A DNA stretch of 64,000 nucleotides from positions 310,001 through 374,000 of the forward strand of contig JAHQRK010000002.1 in NCBI GenBank assembly GCA_019828595.1, in the 5' to 3' direction. The position numbers and the translations under genes are program-made. The notes under the pieces were generated by a model. The model was not told the origin of the DNA and made no database searches. It saw only the letters and a list, made by a program, of their open reading frames with translations. Positions 43,960 to 54,809 of this stretch are shown piece by piece. The first letter of the stretch is position 1. Each line of letters opens with the position of its first letter. This stretch comes from Aphanomyces cochlioides (Eukaryota > Oomycota > Saprolegniomycetes > Saprolegniales > Verrucalvaceae).

Positions 43960-44284
43960 AATTACTGACGGCGTGAAGCGCAAACCCCAAGTATGTCGAG
44001 TTGCTGGTTGTCACAAAACTGGTCAAGCGCTTGGGCTCTGCATTCAGCGTGGGGGGTGGTCGGCGGTGCAACATTCCTGTGTGCATGGCGTTTGCGCGAT
44101 CACATGGGCTTTGTTTCCGACACAATCGGCTAGTCACCACGAGGGAAGTGAAGAAAGAAGACAAGGCGGTGGTTCTAGACTCGGTTGAGCAGCTCTTGGA
44201 GTCATTCGAGCCCTGGGACTTTAACAAAGCAGCACGGAGCGTCTGGATGAAGGAATTCTCAAGTCTTTCATCAATCTCATGTGA
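43960..44284 (+). pseudogene. 3' half of a zinc protein, frameshifted
   Basis: It begins at a degraded module 3 linker (GVKRKPQVCRVAGCHKTG), has module 4 as CRVAGC, then changes frame. Module 5 reads CNIPVCMAFARSHGLCFRH, closest to copy 12 (RHNRL follows in both). A further frame change leads to the end motif LDEGILKSFINLM with a stop at 44282-44284. A similar 3' half lies inverted at 45060-45345. Confidence 0.65.
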
Positions 44285-44439
44285 AATATCCTCTATGAAT
44301 TCCTTGTTTGTCCATTGTGCTAATCAACGATGGTTGAATCCCTCTTCATACAGTTAGTTGTGAATATTCACTCATATCCCGAGATGTCTCCAAGCTCGTT
44401 CGACAGTCTCGAGGAGAGCTAATCGCTGTCTAGGATTGA

Positions 44440-44700
44440 TTACAGTCGAGCCCATGTCGCTTCGCGTTGGTTTTGCACTGTACTACTGATTGTGGCGAAA
44501 CCAGGCGGTTGAGATCCTGCCTACTGCAAGCCCCAGGGATCGCATGAGAGATGGACAACCTTCTCTTGAGCCCACTAGGTCGAGCGAAGAGAGTCGAAGC
44601 ATACGCTTGCTGGCTACAGCTTTCGGAACAGTATACAATGTGCTGCCCCTGATGGAAATGCATTGGCTGGCAAAATCCCTTCAACGTGGTACTTGCAATC
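44440..44700 (-). pseudogene. degenerate zinc-protein relic
   Basis: HFHQGQHIVYCSESCSQQAY followed by ASTLFARPSGLKRR corresponds to the end of module 1, module 2 and the linker, with several ligands lost. It shares CATTGGCTGGCAAAATCCC with 43818-43836. Confidence 0.5.
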
Positions 44701-45059
44701 AATCAGTCACATACAGTGCAGTTGGTAAGATATCTATTAACAGTAGGTCAATATTGCGTACTTGGCAGTGAAGGGGCTGGTGCGCACCTGGCAGTGTTGC
44801 TCCTATTCTCTCAGTGTCCTAGTCTCACTCGACAAGAAGGGAGCCCCTTGGGGCTCCGATGTGAGCTTCTGTTGCAAACTTGGAAATGCTCGTAGTAATA
44901 CCTCATAAGTCGGCATTCTTGCTTGCCGACGACTGCATCCAGCATGATCGCAATGGAAGCGTCCGTCGGTGCTGCCGTCGCCATCATAAATCTTGGCCAG
45001 AGTCCGTCATAGATGCTCTACAGCACTAAGGACAAACGAGGAATTCAGAAAGTATATAT
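44701..45059. other. spacer, nothing recognised
   Basis: Separates the relics. No motif found. Confidence 0.35.
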
Positions 45060-45345
45060 CCCATGATATCTAGCAGAGGCTCGAGGATGCCTTCATCAAG
45101 ACGACACTCCATGCTGGTTTGATCGCCAATGTCGAAGGGCTCGAATGACTGTAGGAGCTGACCAATCGAGTCTAGAACCTCCGCCCCATCGTCTTTCTTC
45201 ATTTCTTTGGTGGTGACTAACCGATTGTGTCGAAAACAGATCCCATGTGATTGTGCACCGCCTCCATGATGAATGCAGAGCCCACGCGCTTGACCAGATT
45301 CCAGCAACTCGACAGCCTCGTGGCTTGCGCTTCACGCCGTGTTTT
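45060..45345 (-). pseudogene. 3' half of a zinc protein, inverted relative to 43960-44284
   Basis: GLCIHHGGG, then CFRHNRLVTTKEMKKDD and LDSIGQLLQSFEPFDI match the plus-strand relic at 43960-44284 residue for residue over much of the linker. It ends LDEGILEPLLDIM. Module 5 has lost its N-terminal half. The pair forms an inverted duplication about 0.8 kb apart. Confidence 0.65.
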
Positions 45346-46934
45346 GCTCAAAGGCCCATTCATTAGCCTGGCGTTGAAGAAATTAAAAGCGCAATCGGCA
45401 GATCGCATTCTTCGATGCCGCATGGACTTGCCGCAATAAACTGCCGAGTTCACCGTCAACGAACTTTTAAGCCCGTACAAGAAACCAACGCAGTCAGCGC
45501 TCTTCTTAGACCCGTATGACAGTTCTAGCACTTTTTCCTGGATGGCAGCGGCGACGCGAGACTTCCAAGCATCAAATCGGTCCAAGCTGCGGCACAGCAC
45601 CAGGGGATCAAAAAGCAGAACAACAGCAGTAATTTAGCCGAGAAGGAGAACGCAATAGCTCGCTAGCGGTGGTGGCGGCGCACGAGCGACCGACTTCCGG
45701 ATCGAGATGATTGAATCCATAGACGAAACTGAATGCATTCAGAATGATGACTTGGTTTCTTAGGATCGTGAGGACTATTCTACAGCAAAGAAGCCATAGT
45801 CGAGGAGGTAGCATTTAGATAGATCACTTCATGTCGATTCGACAAGGTTACAGCCATCCCTTTGCAACCAGGACCAAATTTTTTTACAATCCTGCGACCT
45901 GTTCGTGGCTTCAGAAGGCTGTGGTCCAGTATGATGTGGTCAATCCCATTCAGCATGCCAGTCCAATGCAATGCTACTATAAAGCTGGAAAGGTTGTGAT
46001 GAAGCTTATGCTTATATCATGTTGAATACTATAGTAAAATACTATTGGATGAAATTAAAATAGTCTATCCAATAACATTGCTGTAAAGTTGCCGAATCCG
46101 ACCAAGTCATTTGTAAGAAGTTTATCCTTACAGCGAGATAACTTTGGAAGCGGATAGAGTCTCATCGTCCATGCTCTTTGGTGCCCAGGATTTTCTTAAT
46201 ACCAGGACTTGTGACGGATGTCAACCAAGTTACACGAGCGTCCTCCTTTCCCTTCAAACAAACTAGCCCCCCCTTGATCTAGACTTGATTTGGCGTTTTA
46301 AACACTTTGTGTTTTGCGTAAGTGACCCGCTCAATCACATTCGCAAGTCCAAGGCACTGCCAAAGGCGATGAAGAGGCAAGACACCTCAGGAGGATGCTC
46401 ACCGCTTTAATTTCGATTGTGAGTTGGATCGACTGAACGTTTCTGATCTGATGACGTGAAAAAGATTGTCGACTCTTCTTGATGTCTCAGTTGGGATTTC
46501 TCAATGTCCATAATCCACGATAGAAGCGGCAATGTGTCCAACGCAAATGGATGTCACAGCCAAGCTCCTGTGTCTCAAAGCTGCAGACGCATGAGCATCC
46601 ACTGCTTCGAGTGAACCATATGAATACTGACTGGGCCAAAAATAACCGACCAATACCCATGCGGTCTAGAGCCAACTCGTGGGTCCTTGACTTACATCAT
46701 GACGGAGAAAGTTTCAAGGGTCAGACGCTCTCATGGCAAGCACAATATCCAAATCTCTTGTCCTCTACAGAAAGACCCCCCCAGTGCCCCCCCTCGAGCA
46801 TGGAGCATCTGTTTAGTCTCCCTCAATCTTTCCAAGGCGAGAAGGTGTCTGTGCCTGATTTATCTTAAATAATAGCTGATCCGGCAAGTTTACGAGGCTT
46901 CCCCATGCTCATTCAAGAAGCGCATTATTGTAAG
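45346..46934. other. spacer, no supported gene
   Basis: A minus-strand frame to 45600 joins the relic at its 3' end, without modules. The reversed 40-bp conserved segment lies at 46504-46543. No other motif. Confidence 0.4.
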
Positions 46935-47480
46935 TTACTTCATATTAATTAAAAGGTCAAGAATACCAAAGTCCCATGCAACTTCGTCCAGTTCGTTCAG
47001 TTTGAGCACCTCAGTTGTATCCAAGAGCTCCGCCAGTGAGGCTATCTCGAGCACGTCTTTTTCCATCACTGGGATATTGTCAAACAGCGAAAACGTTTCG
47101 TCACGGCTATGGCGACAACAGAGTCCTCGAGTTCGAGCAAACTTTCCACATCCATCAAACTTGCACCGTCGACCGCCTCCATGGCGTATACAAAGACCGT
47201 GCGATTGCGCTGGTTTGCCGCAACCAACTTCTTGACACAGTCTTGCGTTGCGTTTGACGCCATGGCGGGAACAAAGTCCCATCGATCGTACTCTGAATGG
47301 ACAGTCTTCAATTGCGCATTTGCTCTTTCCACCATGACGGGCGCAGAGTTTCTTGGCGTAGGCTTGTCGTCGGCAGTCAGAAACACAGCATCGCTCGCGA
47401 TTTCGGTGAAAATGACAGCGCCAGCCATCAGCCCCGATAGGTTTCTGGCATTCCTCAAAGAAGCAAGTCATGTTGTTCAT
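46935..47480 (-). CDS. five-module RHGG zinc protein (copy 15), intact
   Basis: A 181-residue protein from the ATG at 47480 (MNNMTCFFEEC). An upstream in-frame ATG at 47537 is possible. All five modules are complete: CFFEEC..CHFH, CCVSDC..CARH, CAIEDC..CSRH, CQEVGC..CIRH and CKFDGC..CCRH. The acidic linker is followed by the tail WDFGILDLLINMK. The middle of the gene is almost identical at the DNA level to copy 17 (52611-53123), while the 3' parts have diverged. Confidence 0.87.
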   Translation of the reverse strand: MNNMTCFFEECQKPIGADGWRCHFHRNRERCCVSDCRRQAYAKKLCARHGGKSKCAIEDCPFRVRSMGLCSRHGVKRNARLCQEVGCGKPAQSHGLCIRHGGGRRCKFDGCGKFARTRGLCCRHSRDETFSLFDNIPVMEKDVLEIASLAELLDTTEVLKLNELDEVAWDFGILDLLINMK

Positions 47481-47915
47481 TATGTAGACAATATCAAAAT
47501 GGACATTTTGCAACACGGCAATCAAAATATCTTCCATGGATACGCCGGCTCATGGCAGACTCTTGGTCCTTTCTTTCAAAGGTACGTACTCTTGACACCA
47601 TATGAAGAATGAAAATGTACAATTTTCAAGCCAGTTGGCCTTCAACTCGAGCTTGTGACAAAAAATTTGTCCATGGCTCAGCTTACAGTTTCAAACGCAG
47701 AGCCTTGAAACGCTCAAGACCGCTTGAAAGATTGAGCACTCTGCGTCCTGTTTATCGTCCAAGCTGACCATGTCTGGCATGACGCCACCAAGCATCCAAA
47801 GCAGCATATCTGTATGCAGTGTGTAAAGACTAGCCAAGTGTGGCATCCACATAGGAGATGATATGGGTGTACAATGTTTTTCGCCGTCCAGGTGGAATCG
47901 AAATGAGGGTAAGGT
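47481..47915. other. spacer between copy 15 and the pogo element
   Basis: No gene. Ends with TA at 47914-47915, the target site of the pogo-like element. Confidence 0.4.
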
Positions 47916-50048
47916 AAAAGTCCAAAATCGAGCACATATTTTTTTCCATTCCTTTCAATGACCGCTGTTGCGGCTGTGTGAAATAAAATTAGAAAGTTAA
48001 CGATTGATCTGGATTGTGCGTGACACGGTGAATCCAGCAGTACACTTTATATACAGCATTTCATTTATTAAGTCATTGCTATGTCTGTTTAAAGTTTACA
48101 AATGCTTACTTTTTGGGGGATCAAAAACAAGCACAGTTTTTATCTTGGATAAAGTATAACATTTGGTTGCATTATGATGTAAGATCTAAACGGTTAGGGA
48201 TATAATTTTTGAAAGGTTTCTTCAAATTCTACAGGTAATTACATTTCACCATATTGTTTCATTTCAGCCGAACTGTGAATGCGAAAGCTTGCATCCAAGC
48301 CATGGTACACAACACATCTCTACAAAGCGATTATCTCATGCACGGCGTCTAGGTGGTTCGACGCGAACAACTCCTTCGTTCCTTGTGTTGCGTGTCTGGT
48401 GTCGCTCCGCGCTTGTTTTGGTCTTGTTTGTCTTGCACTCTTGGTCTTTCGTTTCTTCAAGGCTGCCGATCGGTCGAGTGCGTCTTGCCGCTCCTTGGTG
48501 GTGGTGTCGGTGGCCTGCAATGTCTCAAGAGACAACATTCGCGCCCCCGGCACGACTCGCTTCGTGCCGCGTTGCCGCTTTGGGACCGACGGGAGGACAA
48601 GAACCTCTGAACGAATGGCTTCTCTGTGTTGAAGCCACTCAGCCCGTTCAATGTGTCCAGGTAAACAATTTTCCTTGTAACGGCTCAATCTTTCTAACAT
48701 TTTATCCTTTGAAGGCGGCCAAATTCCACATGCATCGAAGCCAGCAACGACATTTGCAGCCAATATCTTTGCGGTCCATGCTGACGACGCAATTTCAATG
48801 GCATTGACCTTCGATATACTGAACAAAACTCCTGTGTCTAGAACAAGTAAGCATTCTAATCACCGTAATATGTTTAAACTTACCGTCATTGATCATCTCT
48901 TCATAGATATTTTTTCAATCTCACGCTTGAACGACTTGAATACTGCGACGTCAAGTGGCTGAAGCAAATGAGTTGCATTAGAAGGGAGGCAAAGCAAGCG
49001 AATCTCCAATTCTTCAGCCAAACCAAGTACGTCACGAGTCCAATGTGACGAAAGGCCATCACAAATCAATAAGATTGGACGCTGGATACATTCAGGAATG
49101 GCACTGGCAAAATGTTTCATCCAGGAGATGAATAAATCTTTATTCATCTATCCTTTTGGACCTGTAGTTACTGTTGCGCCAGGGACATTGCAAGACAAAG
49201 AGAGTGAACGTTCAATAGATTCACCAGGCAAGATGAACGTAGGTGGAAATATAATGCCGTCGGCTCGGACACAAGCCGTGACAGACAAATGGTATTTGGC
49301 ATCCAAGGTTTGCAGCCAAACATTTCGTGATCCCTTTACGGCCACAACTTTTCATCCATTCTTACGCGAACGAAACGCCGTTTCATCCATGTTCCAGATT
49401 CTATCTGGAGTAAAATTATTAGTTTTAATTTCATTGTCGAGAAGATCAAACATAGCGTTGATACCTTCGACGTCAACAGAATTTCGAGCTCGGGAAATTG
49501 GCTGAGCAATTCGGTCCGTCAATATTGGATGCCTTTGGCGAAACCTTTTTTACCATCCCCCACCAAGTTGAAAGGTAGGGTGGATTTTTCGACCCATATT
49601 GCACGCTCGGACGATTATATCACGTCGTTTCAATGGCAAGCCTTGAGTTTGCATGCCAATAATCCATTCGACCAGCTCTTGCTCTGACTCAATTGGTAGA
49701 GCCGGTGGTCGTCCTTGGTCGCGGATTTCGAGGCCAGATTTGTTCGCCCTCACATGGGCAGTCAAAGTAGAATATGCGGCACCCGTTGTAGCTGCCGCTT
49801 CCACACATGTCATTCCTTGCAAGACATGCGCCACTCCAAGCGTGGTCATCTTCGCGGTGCTGCTACCTGATGAGCTCATGTCCGCTTGTACAATGAAGGA
49901 TGACCAGGCAACTTGACATTGGCGGGAAACAGTTATTTTTCCGGCAATCCGGATACTTTTTCAGATAATTTTATGGAGGTTTTGCTGCCCAATTTTCTCG
50001 TTATATTATTGGTGCTCGATTTTGGTCCTGTGCTCGATTTTGGACTTT
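47916..50048 (-). mobile_element. pogo/CENP-B-like DNA transposon, complete termini
   Basis: A 2133-bp element with perfect 20-bp terminal inverted repeats AAAGTCCAAAATCGAGCACA (47916-47935, reversed at 50029-50048) and TA on both sides (47914-47915 and 50049-50050). A second copy of the inner repeat (TGCTCGATTTTGG) lies just inside the right end. It carries one transposase gene on the minus strand. Confidence 0.92.
48320..49879 (-). pseudogene. pogo/CENP-B-like transposase, three Trp-position stops
   Basis: The frame starts at the ATG at 49879 with a helix-turn-helix of the Psq/CENP-B type (VAHVLQGMTCVEAAATTGAAYSTL). The DDE_1 catalytic region follows with WNMDETAF, LLICDGLSSHW and HLLQPLDVAVFKSFKREI. 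The frame is the same from 49879 to about 48905 but has stops at 49550-49552 (TAA), 49352-49354 (TGA) and 49148-49150 (TAG), each where relatives would have Trp. One short frameshift near 48905 precedes a 46-bp intron (GTAAGT at 48883 to TAG at 48838). The last exon (FSISKVNAIEIASSAW, then GFDACGIWPP) and a basic tail are open to 48320. Confidence 0.85.
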
Positions 50049-51235
50049 TACGTTATTTTCAACTCACACTTTGACATATCGCAAGCTATTTGGAAGACAT
50101 TATCTTACGTAAGCACCGCTCTGTGTGTTGTTGTTTGCTGCAAAGAGCGGGAGAAGAACATGCATCGAGCTATTCATAACGTGGCGTTTGCGCCATGCAG
50201 CACCAATTATGTTGGAGCTGAAAAAAATGGGCTGCAAATGAAAAACCACAGCCTCTATGAATGCGGATGCGCTGTGTCTGCATATTGATGGAGTTTGTTG
50301 ACAGAAGATAATATCAAGGCAATGTGGAGATCAAGGATGGCGAAACTTCTAGCATGCTCCAACAGGTTAACGTCGAGGTCCGTCCAGCCAAAGTGTTTTA
50401 GCTGCAGAAGGATATCAATCTCGACAAGGCTAACCTGGATAGAGCGATCGCCACTGCAACCTTCCAATAGCGAATGATATCGATCTCACGACAGCGACAT
50501 CTTCAGCGAGCTCAAGAACGTTCAAGCTCTCCACTCTGTAGATTATGTGCAAGGCTGTCTTAGATATTTTCGCAATGCTACGTACACGTCATCACAGCCA
50601 AGAGTTGATTGAATCCACTCGAGCTGGGCGACAGTCTGCCCAACCCACAGAGGAAACGATATTCAACCAGCCCTTTCAAAGAACCTCCGATCGAGTCGTA
50701 TAAATTGTTCTTTCGCTCGATAGGATCCACTGCACCATGCACAGCAAAGGGGGCGAGAGTTACAGCACTCATTCATAAAGCAAATAGCACATGAAGGGCT
50801 GATGAGTCGACAAAATCTTTGCTTCCTCGATATTCTCTTGGAAATATCATACCAGCGTGCAGTTTCAGTCATTCAACCATCTTGTGGGCAGCAAGCATTC
50901 ACGTCCAGCTCGCGGTGCAGTGGCCCGTGCTGGTTGATGGCGCTGGCATTGAATGAATGCCGTGTTTATGAATACACTGTATGCCACGAGTGAAAAGTAC
51001 GGTACAGCGAAATTCAGGAGAAGTGTCGCAGTCGATGTCACGTCAGAGTTGAGACAAAAAATAAATCCACTTTCAAAAGTGGTGGATTTTTTCGCCGCGA
51101 CGAGCGACAGCCTGGTCGCAAACCGAGGGAGGGATGGAACGCTGATGGCGCTGAGAGAGCTGCTGGATTGAGATCTACAAGGATGCTGACTGATATACGC
51201 CAAGTTGTAAGCCCCAATGAGGTTGAATTGATAAG
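50049..51235. other. spacer, nothing recognised
   Basis: Several short frames overlap on both strands (for example 50865-51203) without any domain. Confidence 0.35.
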
Positions 51236-51784
51236 TTAGGACTGCATTTGAATCAGCAGCTCGAGCATGCTGAGCTCTACTGGATCGACAATGGGCTCAG
51301 TCTTGAGTGCCTCGTCAGTGCCCAGGAAGTCACGACAGAGCTCGACATGTGCCGCTTGTTGGACATTCAGTTCATTTTCAAACGCGGTGGTCGTCTTGAG
51401 ATTGCTGTGGCGACAACACAGACCGCGTTTTCGTGCATAGGTTTTGCAGCCGTCGATTTTGCACCGCCGCCCGCCGCCATGTCGAACGCAATGTCCACGA
51501 GCTTGGGCTGGTTTGGGGCAATTGGGTGCTCGACACATTCGCGGTGTTCGCTTCACACCGTGTTTGGCACAGAGACCCATGGACCGTGCTCGCATTGGGC
51601 AGCCGTCCATTGAGCAATTACTCTTACCTCCGTGACGAGCGCAGAGTTTCTTGGCATACGCCTGCCGTCGACAGTCAGGAACACTGCAGCGCTCTCGTCC
51701 TCTATGAAAAGCGCATCGCCACGAGTTCGCCTCGGCAACATTGCGGCATCCTTCAAAGTAGCAGGCAGTTGTCGCACTTTCCAT
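51236..51784 (-). CDS. five-module RHGG zinc protein (copy 16), intact
   Basis: A 182-residue protein from the ATG at 51784 (MESATTACYFEGC). An in-frame ATG at 51829 is possible. All modules are complete: CYFEGC..CAFH, CSVPDC..CARH, CSMDGC..CAKH, CRAPNC..CVRH and CKIDGC..CCRH. The linker contains FLGTDEALKTEP, and the protein ends VELSMLELLIQMQS. It is clearly distinct from copies 15 and 17, so it has not recently been converted. Confidence 0.87.
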   Translation of the reverse strand: MESATTACYFEGCRNVAEANSWRCAFHRGRERCSVPDCRRQAYAKKLCARHGGKSNCSMDGCPMRARSMGLCAKHGVKRTPRMCRAPNCPKPAQARGHCVRHGGGRRCKIDGCKTYARKRGLCCRHSNLKTTTAFENELNVQQAAHVELCRDFLGTDEALKTEPIVDPVELSMLELLIQMQS

Positions 51785-52610
51785 GGTCAGATTTGAAATG
51801 AAATTGAAGATGCAAGTGGATTGCTCCATCGTCGGGGGGACCGCATCTGGCTTCTTGGTTCGAGTGAAACAATCAAATTCGAGTCATTTCCAACTCTAAC
51901 CGACCGACCCGACATGGGAATAAATCCACTAAAGCCTCCACCATGTGGCTTCGACATGGCCAAGACAAGGGTCTTAACATAACATACAACCCCAGAGTGT
52001 TACGGTCGAGGGACTCTTTTAGCTTTGAGATGACGAAAAGGACAGACTGTCAGTTCGAACGTGAAAGAATGCAGTGATGTGATGCAAGCTTGTCGAAGAG
52101 GGTGAAGATATCGAACTGACATCGCTTGCGTTCGTATGTGTCGGCGATACAATGACGACGTGGTAAGGCTTGAAGTCACGTTGCGACAGAAAACTTAACC
52201 CATGGCTCAGCTACACATCAAACAAAAGTTCAGCGACTCGAATGTTGTCAATGTTAGCAAAGACTCCACGGTATGATCGAATGGACTCGTTGTCCTCCTC
52301 TTCGTTTGCCAAATTATCCATCAGCAACCATCTCGGACTAGACGTCACAAACTGGCCATGGCATTGCTATGCTGGCTGCCTGAAGCGCCATCATCTTGAG
52401 AGATGGGTATTCAAACATCTTGAAGGTTATATGGAGTTCTGCTTCAACATGCTTTTCCTAGCCCAGCAATGAAGTGTTTGGCTGTATAGACATTTCACCA
52501 CGTGAACTTTCGACCCCTTTCCAAGGGGACAACGAGGGGGGGGGCTTTTAGTCGTTAACGTATCCATATCCATGGTTTCTACTGGATATATATTGGCTGC
52601 CGCGTTAAAA
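51785..52610. other. spacer, nothing recognised
   Basis: No frame with a motif. A G-run at 52538-52547 stands out. Confidence 0.35.
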
Positions 52611-53123
52611 TTACTCGCATTTCGGTATTCTTGATTCATTAATGAAATCCCATGCATCAATGTCTAGCTCGTTTAGCTCAAGCACGTCAGTTGTATCTAA
52701 GAGCTCCGTCAGTGAGGCTATCTCGAGCACGTCTTCATCTATCACTCGGCTATGGCGACAACAGAGTCCTCGAGTTCGAGCAAACTTTCCACATCCATCG
52801 AACTTGCACCGTCGACCGCCTCCATGGCGGATACAAAGACCGTGCGATTGCGCTGGTTTGCCGCAACCAACTTCTTGACACAGTCTTGCGTTGCGTTTGA
52901 CGCCATGGCGGGAACAAAGTCCCATCGATCGTACTCTGAATGGACAGTCTTCAATTGCGCATTTGCTCTTTCCACCATGACGGGCGCAGAGTTTCTTGGC
53001 GTAGGCTTGTCGTCGGCAGTCAGAAACACAGCATCGCTCGCGATTTCGGTGAAAATGACAGCGCCAGCCATCAGCCCCGATAGGTTTCTGGCATTCCTCA
53101 AAGAAGCAAGTCATGTTGTTCAT
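52611..53123 (-). CDS. five-module RHGG zinc protein (copy 17), tail replaced
   Basis: A 170-residue protein from the ATG at 53123 (MNNMTCFFEEC). The frame is open further upstream to 53381, but without family sequence. The five modules are identical in residues to those of copy 15. The linker is about 11 residues shorter (RHSRVIDEDVLEIASL). The end motif WDFGILDLLINMK is replaced by WDFINESRIPKCE through a local rearrangement at the stop-proximal end. This makes it the one open copy without the family tail, and so a possible early pseudogene. Confidence 0.8.
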   Translation of the reverse strand: MNNMTCFFEECQKPIGADGWRCHFHRNRERCCVSDCRRQAYAKKLCARHGGKSKCAIEDCPFRVRSMGLCSRHGVKRNARLCQEVGCGKPAQSHGLCIRHGGGRRCKFDGCGKFARTRGLCCRHSRVIDEDVLEIASLTELLDTTDVLELNELDIDAWDFINESRIPKCE

Positions 53124-54147
53124 TATGTAGACAATATCAAAATGGACATTTTGCATGCAACACGGCAAACAAATCCATGGATGAGCCAGAGCATGCAAAC
53201 CATCGAGACACTTGGGGAGACATTGGTGGTGCTTTTTCTCATACCTGTGCATTGTCGCCACATGAATGAAATTTGTATCGTGGTCCCAGTTGTCTCCGGG
53301 ATGACTTGCATGGTGGCCACGTCCAGGCAATGATAATCCAAGCAACGGGAACATGCAGCCTCGAGGCGAGGCGCTTATCATGAAGTAGACGGTGACAAGT
53401 GGAGTCGGCTCACATATACAGTTAGTAAAGACTTGACGTCACGACGCATCCAATGCTGAGACGTTGCGGGTAATACAATGTTTTCATTCACCAGGTGACT
53501 CGAATTGTGGTTCTTTTATGCTTACACCATGTCTAGGTAAAGCTCCGCTGGAAGGACTCGAGCGCAGTGCCTTTATGGAAGTTATCCTAGTGAGTTGTTA
53601 TGGCGCTAATGCAACAGAATGCCGTTGAGACTCGAATCATACTTGGGGATGCACAGTGAGCCTGTACATAATGCCCAGCGTCTCTCAGTATTGCTGACAA
53701 GATGTGGATACAAAGTCGGTTTGAAAGACGAGCTGGAACCTGATCTGATGCAACTTTGAAGCATGCATTGCTAGCTGCCGAGTCGACAAGCCTCTCGGGA
53801 TGCTTGACGCTACGTATAGCAAACAAGTATTGAAGAAAACCCCCCTCCGATGGCAAAACGCAATGGGGCGGGGTTGCATCAACCGGGATCCGATACCGGT
53901 AATTAAGAAATCCGCTGTCACGCCCCAGGTGCATCGCCTTTTCAGCATCTTTCGATGCCAGTGCTGATTGCGTGAAACCAGTGGCCTGACCTGCTACTGT
54001 TGGAAGGTGGATACATCGACGACGACCCGCGGTGGCCCACAGCAGGTCAAGCTCAACCGATTTGGAGAATAATTGAGCACACTTTGCTTTAGAGGCAGCA
54101 AGCACTTTAGATGCAGCTTTGAAGCACACTCCAAGTTTTTCAACCCC
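53124..54147. other. spacer with an unassigned frame 53587-54129
   Basis: A 180-codon minus-strand frame begins at a GTG at 54129 and has no recognisable domain. Its reality is doubtful. Confidence 0.25.
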
Positions 54148-54291
54148 ATGCGCCTAGCCGTGTGCTTCTTTGAAGGATGCCATAAGCCAGTGGAGACTGA
54201 TTCATGGCGGGGTGTATTTCACCGCGGGCGTCATCGGTCACTGTCCAAGGTTGCTCGCAAGGTCTTGTCGACGAGCCGTTCAAAACACTGA
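54148..54291 (+). pseudogene. N-terminal fragment of a zinc protein
   Basis: MRLAVCFFEGCHKPVETDSW then RGVFHRG gives module 1 with its third cysteine changed to Gly (WRGVFH). Module 2 is unreadable. The fragment ends just before the tail fragment on the opposite strand. Confidence 0.6.
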
Positions 54292-54481
54292 TTTGCTATC
54301 GAGTGTCATCTCTTATTCCTTCATGTCCATTAGGAGCTTTAGAATCTCCTCGTCGATTGCATCGTCATCCTGCACAGTCTGCACTCTTTCCTTGTCATGG
54401 AGAGTCATCCTTGAGTTGTCAACTTTCACGTGCGCGTCCGCCCGCGTGGTAGATGTCGCATCCTTCTGAAACTCTCCAAAT

Positions 54482-54753
54482 TGATGTGTTAGCCTCGTTC
54501 GTTTCACTTTAATTTGCATGCCCAGTCGGTTGGGCGAACCGACTTGTCTATGTACATGTTCGGATTTTCAACGTATCTTCAATGGTCATCCGATCTTTCG
54601 AAAGATATGAGATCTTAGGATTCGTTGGCTTTAAGGTTGTTAATCAGTTTGTATTTCACGGCCTTGCGTTCAGGACAGCGATCTGCTGTGTAGTCTCAAG
54701 GGAGGTCATTTTGCGTGTCGGTGCTAGCGCAGCGCCACAACGAAGACACATCA
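54482..54753 (+). repeat. 5' LTR of chromovirus 3
   Basis: A 272-bp direct repeat with 60133-60404. The single difference I see is A/G near its base 30. Confidence 0.93.
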
Positions 54754-54809
54754 ATAAATTTATTAGTTAAGTCAAAAGCGAAGTTCACCCGACTTGACAA
54801 ACTCAAGAT

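Noticed and set aside
53587..54129. 180-codon frame starting at GTG
   Set aside because: No ATG, no motif and no paralogue in the window. Likely chance.
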